NCBI RefSeq assembly: GCF_030398335.1
Contig: NZ_JAOAOP010000005.1
Location: 1 to 64,000, forward strand
Length of the DNA: 64,000 nucleotides
Reading direction: 5' to 3'
Source of the DNA: Aquibium sp. A9E412
Lineage (GTDB): Bacteria; Pseudomonadota; Alphaproteobacteria; Rhizobiales; Rhizobiaceae
In this document: piece after piece, positions 58,375 through 64,000 of the stretch
How the letters are laid out: every line of letters starts with the position of its first letter
Numbering within the stretch: position 1 is the stretch's first letter
Position numbers and translations under genes: made by a program
Notes under the pieces: generated by a model
The model's database searches: none
What the model saw: the letters and a program-made list of their open reading frames with translations, nothing else
Told to the model about the DNA's origin: nothing

Positions 58375-59403
58375 ATGGGCGATCTGGATAACGAAGCCGT
58401 CGAGGCAAGGAAAGAGGCGCGGGTGGCGCCCGATGACGCGGGCGCGCGGCTCGACCGCTGGCTGGCCGGCGTCTTCGCGCCCGATCTGTCGCGCAGCCGC
58501 GTGCAGGCGCTGATCCGCGCCGGCGCGGTGTCGTGCGACGGCGCGGCGGTGGCGGAGGCCAGCCGCAAGGTCGCCGAGGGCGAGGTCTACACGCTCGCGC
58601 TGCCGCCGGCGGCGGAGCCGGTGCCGGCGCCGCAGGCGATCCCGCTGGCGATCCTGCACGAGGACGCGGCGCTGATCGTGATCGACAAGCCGGCGGGCCT
58701 GGTGGTCCATCCCGGCGCGGGAAATCCCGACGGCACGCTGGTCAACGCGCTGATCCACCATTGCGGCGACACGCTGTCGGGCATCGGCGGCGTGCGCCGG
58801 CCGGGCATCGTGCACCGGCTCGACCGCGACACCAGCGGCGTGATGGTGGTGGCCAAGACGGACCGGGCGCATCGCCGGCTGTCGGGGGGTTTCGCCCGCA
58901 AGGCCGAGGAGGGCGGCGTCGAACGCGCCTATCTGGCGCTGGTGTGGGGCGCGCCGGAACCGGCGCAGGGCCGCGTCGACGCGCCGCTCGGGCGCGCGCC
59001 GGGCGACCGCACGCTGCGCGCCGTGGTGCCCGAGGGCCGCGCCGACGCGCGCCGCGCCGTCACCCGCTACCGCGTGCTGGAGCGCTATGGCGGGGCCGGC
59101 GGCGAGGCGCTGGCGAGCCTCGTCGAATGCCGGCTGGAGACCGGCCGCACGCACCAGATCCGCGTCCACATGGCGCATCTCGGCCATCCGCTGGTCGGCG
59201 ACCCGGCCTATGGCCGCGGCTTCCGCAGCAAGGCGAACCGCCTGCCCGAGCCGCTGCGCGGCCATGTCGCGGGGTTCGCGCGGCAGGCGCTGCACGCCAA
59301 CGTCATCGTCTTCCGCCACCCCGAAACCGGTGCCGCGATGCGCTTTCAGGCCGATCCGCCGGCCGACATGGCCGCCCTGGTGGAGGCGTTCAGGCGCTTG
59401 TGA
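58375..59403 (+). CDS. RluD-like 23S rRNA pseudouridine synthase
   Basis: This 342-residue enzyme has an N-terminal S4 RNA-binding domain (about 17-80, GARLDRWLAGVFAPDLSRSRVQALI). The RluA-family catalytic domain contains HRLDRDTSGVMVVAKT with the catalytic Asp, and the C-terminal GRTHQIRVHMAHLGHPLVGDPAYG. It is most like RluD, which modifies U1911/1915/1917 of 23S rRNA. The start MGDLDNEA at 58375 is chosen by family length. The rpoH gene lies downstream, as in many rhizobia. Confidence 0.93.
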   Translation: MGDLDNEAVEARKEARVAPDDAGARLDRWLAGVFAPDLSRSRVQALIRAGAVSCDGAAVAEASRKVAEGEVYTLALPPAAEPVPAPQAIPLAILHEDAALIVIDKPAGLVVHPGAGNPDGTLVNALIHHCGDTLSGIGGVRRPGIVHRLDRDTSGVMVVAKTDRAHRRLSGGFARKAEEGGVERAYLALVWGAPEPAQGRVDAPLGRAPGDRTLRAVVPEGRADARRAVTRYRVLERYGGAGGEALASLVECRLETGRTHQIRVHMAHLGHPLVGDPAYGRGFRSKANRLPEPLRGHVAGFARQALHANVIVFRHPETGAAMRFQADPPADMAALVEAFRRL

Positions 59404-59466
59404 TGTGCGCGTGAAGCGCCGCCGTGCTAGCAAAATCGACGGCTGCCGCGGAACCGTGGCCGCGGC

Positions 59467-59499
59467 CTTCAAATTTCCCCAGTCGTGCCTATATGTCAT
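59467..59499 (+). promoter_or_regulatory. rpoH promoter
   Basis: CTTCAA (59467-59472), a 17-bp spacer and TATATG (59490-59495). The overlapping CCTATATGTC also resembles the alphaproteobacterial heat-shock -10 CYTATNTNNG except for its last base, suggesting that RpoH could act at its own promoter. Confidence 0.55.
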
Positions 59500-59583
59500 G
59501 TGGCGCAGTGCGTCTTTCGCGGAGCACGGCGCCGACGCCCGCCTGTCGCAAAGGGGGCGAACAGCAAGAGAGGAGGGTGCTTT

Positions 59584-60501
59584 ATGGCCCAGACACTGCC
59601 CAGCATCGTCTCCGGCGAGGGTGGCCTGACGCGCTACCTGGAGGAGATCCGACGCTTCCCCATGCTCCAGCCGCAGGAAGAGTACATGCTCGCCAAGCGG
59701 TATCAGGAGCACGACGACACCGACGCCGCACACAAGCTTGTGACCAGCCATCTGCGGCTCGTCGCCAAGATCGCCATGGGCTATCGCGGCTACGGCCTGC
59801 CGATCGGCGAGGTGATCTCGGAAGGCAATGTCGGCCTGATGCAGGCCGTCAAGAAGTTCGAGCCGGAGCGCGGCTTCCGGCTGGCGACCTATGCCATGTG
59901 GTGGATCAAGGCCGCCATCCAGGAGTACATCCTGCGCTCGTGGAGCCTGGTCAAGATGGGCACCACGGCGAACCAGAAGCGGCTGTTCTTCAACCTGCGC
60001 AAGGTGAAGGGCAAGATCCGCGCGCTCGACGAGGGCGACCTCAACCCCGAGCAGGTCTCGGAGATCGCCACCCGCCTCAATGTCAGCGAGGAAGAGGTGA
60101 TCTCGATGAACCGCCGGCTGTCGGGCGACGCCTCGCTCAACGCGCCGATCCGCGCGACGGAGGGCGAATCCGGCGAGTGGCAGGACTGGCTGGTCGACGA
60201 GCAGGAGAGCCAGGAGGACATGCTCGTCCAGCAGGACGAGCTGGAGAACCGGCGCGAGATGCTCGCCGACGCCATGAAGGTGCTCAACGAGCGCGAGCGG
60301 CGCATCTTCGAGGCGCGCCGGCTGGCCGAGGACCCGATGACGCTCGAGGAGCTGTCGGGCGAGTTCGACATCTCGCGCGAGCGCGTGCGCCAGATCGAGG
60401 TGCGCGCCTTCGAAAAGGTGCAGGAGGCCGTCAAGGCCTCCGCCCGCCGCCAGGCCGCCCGGGTGATCGAGGCGGAGGAAGGCCGCGCGGCCGCGGGCTG
60501 A
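59584..60501 (+). CDS. rpoH: RNA polymerase heat-shock sigma factor RpoH
   Basis: This 305-residue group 3 sigma factor has regions 1.2/2 (YLEEIRRFPML..., SHLRLVAKIAMGYRGYGLP, RFxLATYAMWWIKAAIQEYIL), the RpoH box (QKRLFFNLRKVKGKI) and region 4 (NERERRIFEARRL, ISRERVRQIEVRAFEKV). It directs heat-shock genes such as ftsH, whose promoter in this window fits the consensus. The ATG at 59584 has GAGGAGG upstream. Many rhizobia have two RpoH proteins; this one is not assigned to type 1 or 2. Confidence 0.95.
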   Translation: MAQTLPSIVSGEGGLTRYLEEIRRFPMLQPQEEYMLAKRYQEHDDTDAAHKLVTSHLRLVAKIAMGYRGYGLPIGEVISEGNVGLMQAVKKFEPERGFRLATYAMWWIKAAIQEYILRSWSLVKMGTTANQKRLFFNLRKVKGKIRALDEGDLNPEQVSEIATRLNVSEEEVISMNRRLSGDASLNAPIRATEGESGEWQDWLVDEQESQEDMLVQQDELENRREMLADAMKVLNERERRIFEARRLAEDPMTLEELSGEFDISRERVRQIEVRAFEKVQEAVKASARRQAARVIEAEEGRAAAG

Positions 60502-60543
60502 GCCCCGCCGTTGCGTCCGGCGCGGCCAGGACCGCGCCGCATG

Positions 60544-60627
60544 TCACGGCAATCGCAGTTCGGCTCCACGTTGTCGTTGTGACGCGTTTTCGAACGGCGA
60601 ACCGGTTTCCACTTCGTCGGGAATGCG
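60544..60627 (+). repeat. Dispersed intergenic repeat, copy 4
   Basis: Carries TCACGGCAATCGCAG, CGGCTCCACGTTGTCGTT, GACGCGTTTTCGAACGGCGAACCGG and GTTTCC-ACTTCGTCG-GGAATG. It lies between the convergent rpoH and the Pro/Ala-rich membrane protein gene. Confidence 0.78.
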
Positions 60628-60781
60628 TCAGGCGGCACTCATGCGCTGGTGTCGCGTCGGGCTCGACCGTCATCTCGCGCGGGGTCGGGTGCCGTCGCAC
60701 GAACCGCCGCGGGCCCTGCGGCAACATGGAAGAGCGCGGCCGGCCGGCGGCCCGGGGCGCGGGTGCCGGAGCCGCGCCGGC

Positions 60782-62317
60782 TCAGCCGCTCGTCGCGGCC
60801 TGCCAGGCGTCGAGCGCCTCGTCGAAGACCTTGTCGCCCGGAATGCCCTTTTCCATCGTGATCAGCGCGCGCCGTCCCGAACGGTAGATGATCGGGATGT
60901 CGATCCAGCTCTGCCGCCGCAGCAGCGTGCGGTTGGCCTCCAGCTCCGCCTGGCTGTCGCTCAGCGCCAGCAGGAAGAAGCCGTCGGCGATCTTGGCCGG
61001 GATGCCGAGCAGCGGATTGCCGGTGTCCTCCTCCGACTGCTTCATCGCCACGCGCAGCACGTTGTCGATGCCGCCCTCGGCGAAGTTGTCGGGCGTCAGG
61101 AAGATCATCTCGATGATGTGGCTGGCCGGCAGCGACGGGTCGGCGTTGCGCCGGATCGTCATGCGAAGCTGCAGGTCTTTGCCGGGAATCGTCGCCTCGG
61201 CGCGGATCGCCGGCTCCGGCGGCTGGTCGGCGCCGGGCGATTCCTGGACGAGCGACCACACGGTGGCGCCGGATTCGGCCGAGCCCTGGGCGGCGTTCGT
61301 GCCTTCCTCGTAGAAGATCGCCTTCTGGCCGACCGGCACCTCGGCGCTCGGTTCGGCGGCGGCGCCCGTCTCGCCCTCGGGCGGCGGGTTGGCGGCCGCG
61401 ACGGAGGTGCCTTCGCCGAGGCCCGGCTCGCCGCCGGCGGGCCCCTCGTCCACCTCGGTGCCGTCCGACAGAAGCCGCTGGGTGAATTTCTGCGGCGCCT
61501 CGTCGGCCGGCGCCGTCGGTGCCGCGGGAGCGGGCTCGGCCGGCGCGGCGGCCTGCTCCTGCCCGGCATCGCCGTCGGCCGGCGGCGCCTCGTCGTCCGC
61601 CGCCGTCTCGGGCTGTGCGCCGTCCTCGGTGTCGATCGCCACGGGCGCCTCCGGCGCGGCGCCGAAGCCGAGCATCGGGCCGATCTCGGCACGGTTGAGC
61701 CACACGGCATAGCCGGCGCCGGCCAGCACCAGCAGGACGACGAGCGCGGCGATCATGCCGCCGACGCCGCGCCGGCCGCGCCGGCGGGGCGGCGGAACGG
61801 CCGCGGCCGGCTCGAGCGGCTCGCTCTCGTCGGGCTCGCGCGCGGGCTCCTCGTCCGTCCGTCCGGCCGGCTCGTCCGCGGCGGCGGTCGTGCCGGGACC
61901 GGGCGCGACGCTCTCGGCGGCCTGGCCGGCGGCGGCGGCCGGGGTTTCGGGCTCGCGCGGCGCGGGCGGCTCTGCATGTGCGGTCGCCGGCGGCGCCCGG
62001 TCGGCGGCCGGCGCGGGGCTCGCGGGCTCGGCGGCCGGCTCCGGTCGGGGCGGTTCGGGCGCCGGCTCCGGCTCCGGCGCAGCAGCCGCGGACGCCGCGG
62101 CCTCCTGCGCGGCGTGCGAGGCCTCGACCTCGGCGATCGCCTCCTCGAGCAGGCCCTTCTGGCGGGCGACCACGGCTTCGGAGGGCGGCGGCGACAGGGC
62201 GGCCAGCTTGGCGGCGATCGTCGCGCGCGCCTTTTCGTAGACGCGCTGACGCATCTCGGGCGTGTTCTCGCTCAGCCCGCCGATCGTCTTGTTCAAGACC
62301 GCTACAAAATCCGCCAT
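60782..62317 (-). CDS. Pro/Ala-rich single-span membrane protein linked to rpoH and purA
   Basis: This 511-residue protein has an N-terminal helical segment (about 1-70). A disordered Pro/Ala/Glu region (about 75-175) is followed by a basic patch RRRGRRG and one membrane helix (about 186-206). A second disordered segment leads to a folded C-terminal domain (about 310-510, VWSLVQESPGADQPPEPAIRAEATIPG, IIEMIFLTPDNFAEGG, DGFFLLALSD, RRALITMEKG). The bulk after the helix should be periplasmic. It is conserved in rhizobia between rpoH and purA, with no known function, although often misannotated as a CheA-like kinase. Confidence 0.82.
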   Translation of the reverse strand: MADFVAVLNKTIGGLSENTPEMRQRVYEKARATIAAKLAALSPPPSEAVVARQKGLLEEAIAEVEASHAAQEAAASAAAAPEPEPAPEPPRPEPAAEPASPAPAADRAPPATAHAEPPAPREPETPAAAAGQAAESVAPGPGTTAAADEPAGRTDEEPAREPDESEPLEPAAAVPPPRRRGRRGVGGMIAALVVLLVLAGAGYAVWLNRAEIGPMLGFGAAPEAPVAIDTEDGAQPETAADDEAPPADGDAGQEQAAAPAEPAPAAPTAPADEAPQKFTQRLLSDGTEVDEGPAGGEPGLGEGTSVAAANPPPEGETGAAAEPSAEVPVGQKAIFYEEGTNAAQGSAESGATVWSLVQESPGADQPPEPAIRAEATIPGKDLQLRMTIRRNADPSLPASHIIEMIFLTPDNFAEGGIDNVLRVAMKQSEEDTGNPLLGIPAKIADGFFLLALSDSQAELEANRTLLRRQSWIDIPIIYRSGRRALITMEKGIPGDKVFDEALDAWQAATSG

Positions 62318-62404
62318 GCTATCCCGGTCCGTTGGTCCCTTTTTTCGTCGTTCTTCTTCGCTGGTCGAGGTGCTGGCGCGTGCGCCGGCGGCCCGGCCGC
62401 GAGC

Positions 62405-63700
<1,296 letters not shown>

Positions 63701-63898
63701 CGCGCGTCCCCGTTTCGCTGTTGCGCGCGGCCGCCCCCGGCGACCGACAGGCCTCTATAGCCTCGCGCATGCGGCGGCGCGAGCCCCCAATCCCGGCCCT
63801 CCGGCTGCGGCGGATTCCCGCGTTCCGCGTTTACGAACGCGGCGACACACTTTATGCGTCAGTCTTTGCGCTCCCACCCGACGGACCCGCCGCCCGCC

Positions 63899-64000
63899 AT
63901 GCACCGCACCGCCTATGCCATGCTCACCGCCACCGCCCTGTTCTGGGGCGGCAACGCGGTCGCCGGCAAGCTGGCGGTCGGCCACATCTCGCCGCTGCTT
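63899..64000 (+). CDS. EamA/DMT-family transporter, 5' end only
   Basis: The visible 34 codons read MHRTAYAMLTATALFWGGNAV and then AGKLAVGHISPLL, which is the first helix and loop of DMT/EamA drug-metabolite transporters (A-x-F-W-G-x-N-x-V-x-x-K). An in-frame ATG at 63854 would add 15 residues (MRQSLRSHPTDPPPA) and cannot be excluded. The gene runs off the right edge. Confidence 0.8.
   Translation, partial: MHRTAYAMLTATALFWGGNAVAGKLAVGHISPLL

Overview
The window is about 64 kb of very GC-rich chromosomal DNA from an alphaproteobacterium, most likely of the order Hyphomicrobiales (Rhizobiales). The evidence is gene content and regulation. There is an alphaproteobacterial-type 6S RNA, an RcdA-type (DUF1465) cell-cycle protein, Omp25/RopB-like porin-family proteins, and a pstSCAB-phoU-phoB order with an alphaproteobacterial PHO box. 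There are also CtrA boxes (TTAA-N7-TTAA), a GTTC-N7-GTTC LexA box, and rpoH and purA flanking a conserved Pro/Ala-rich membrane protein. Genus cannot be decided from this window alone.

Layout. 0-6.4 kb: two tandem small secreted paralogues, 6S RNA, 5-formyl-THF cyclo-ligase, a YmdB-type phosphodiesterase, TerC, an exported MBL-fold protein, YebC, a YdeI-like protein and ribosomal protein L31. 6.6-18.3 kb: an ABC exporter with a coupled nucleotidyltransferase-fold gene, a flavin dehydrogenase, then a minus-strand series. That series is a BON-MscS channel, a MotB/OmpA-like and a MotA/TolQ-like pair, an inositol monophosphatase, EF-P, a Sel1 protein and a ThiE-like protein. A TauE permease follows on the plus strand. 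18.3-21.8 kb: an acyl-CoA ligase, a probable CtrA-box-associated small RNA with an anti-Shine-Dalgarno loop, rcdA and a second TauE permease.

21.9-34.2 kb is a long plus-strand envelope and repair block: ruvC, LexA box, ruvA, ruvB, ybgC, tolQ, tolR, tolA, tolB, pal, cpoB, tilS and ftsH (with a heat-shock type promoter). 34.2-42.4 kb: a TetR regulator divergent from a beta-helix/di-haem cytochrome pair, glmM, two outer-membrane beta-barrel genes each with a perfect CtrA box, and several small genes. 42.4-48.9 kb: the minus-strand phosphate regulon pstS-pstC-pstA-pstB-phoU-phoB. 49.4-54.9 kb: a very large soluble multi-PAS hybrid histidine kinase and a polytopic membrane protein.

55.08-57.48 kb is the one clearly acquired region. 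A 2.3 kb, visibly AT-richer mini-island sits in the 3' half of a tRNA-Glu(CTC) gene and is bounded by 53-bp perfect direct repeats. It carries a decayed, 5'-truncated gene and a compact minus-strand operon: a DUF5343-like protein, a HEPN/Ymh (TIGR02391-like) protein with an R-X4-H ribonuclease motif, and a three-helix membrane protein. This is the best candidate for an undescribed system, probably anti-phage defence. 57.5-64 kb returns to core genome: a VOC protein, a small membrane protein, RluD, RpoH, a rpoH-purA linked membrane protein, PurA and the start of an EamA transporter. A dispersed 55-85 bp intergenic repeat with a GTTTCC/GGAAAC hairpin occurs four times.
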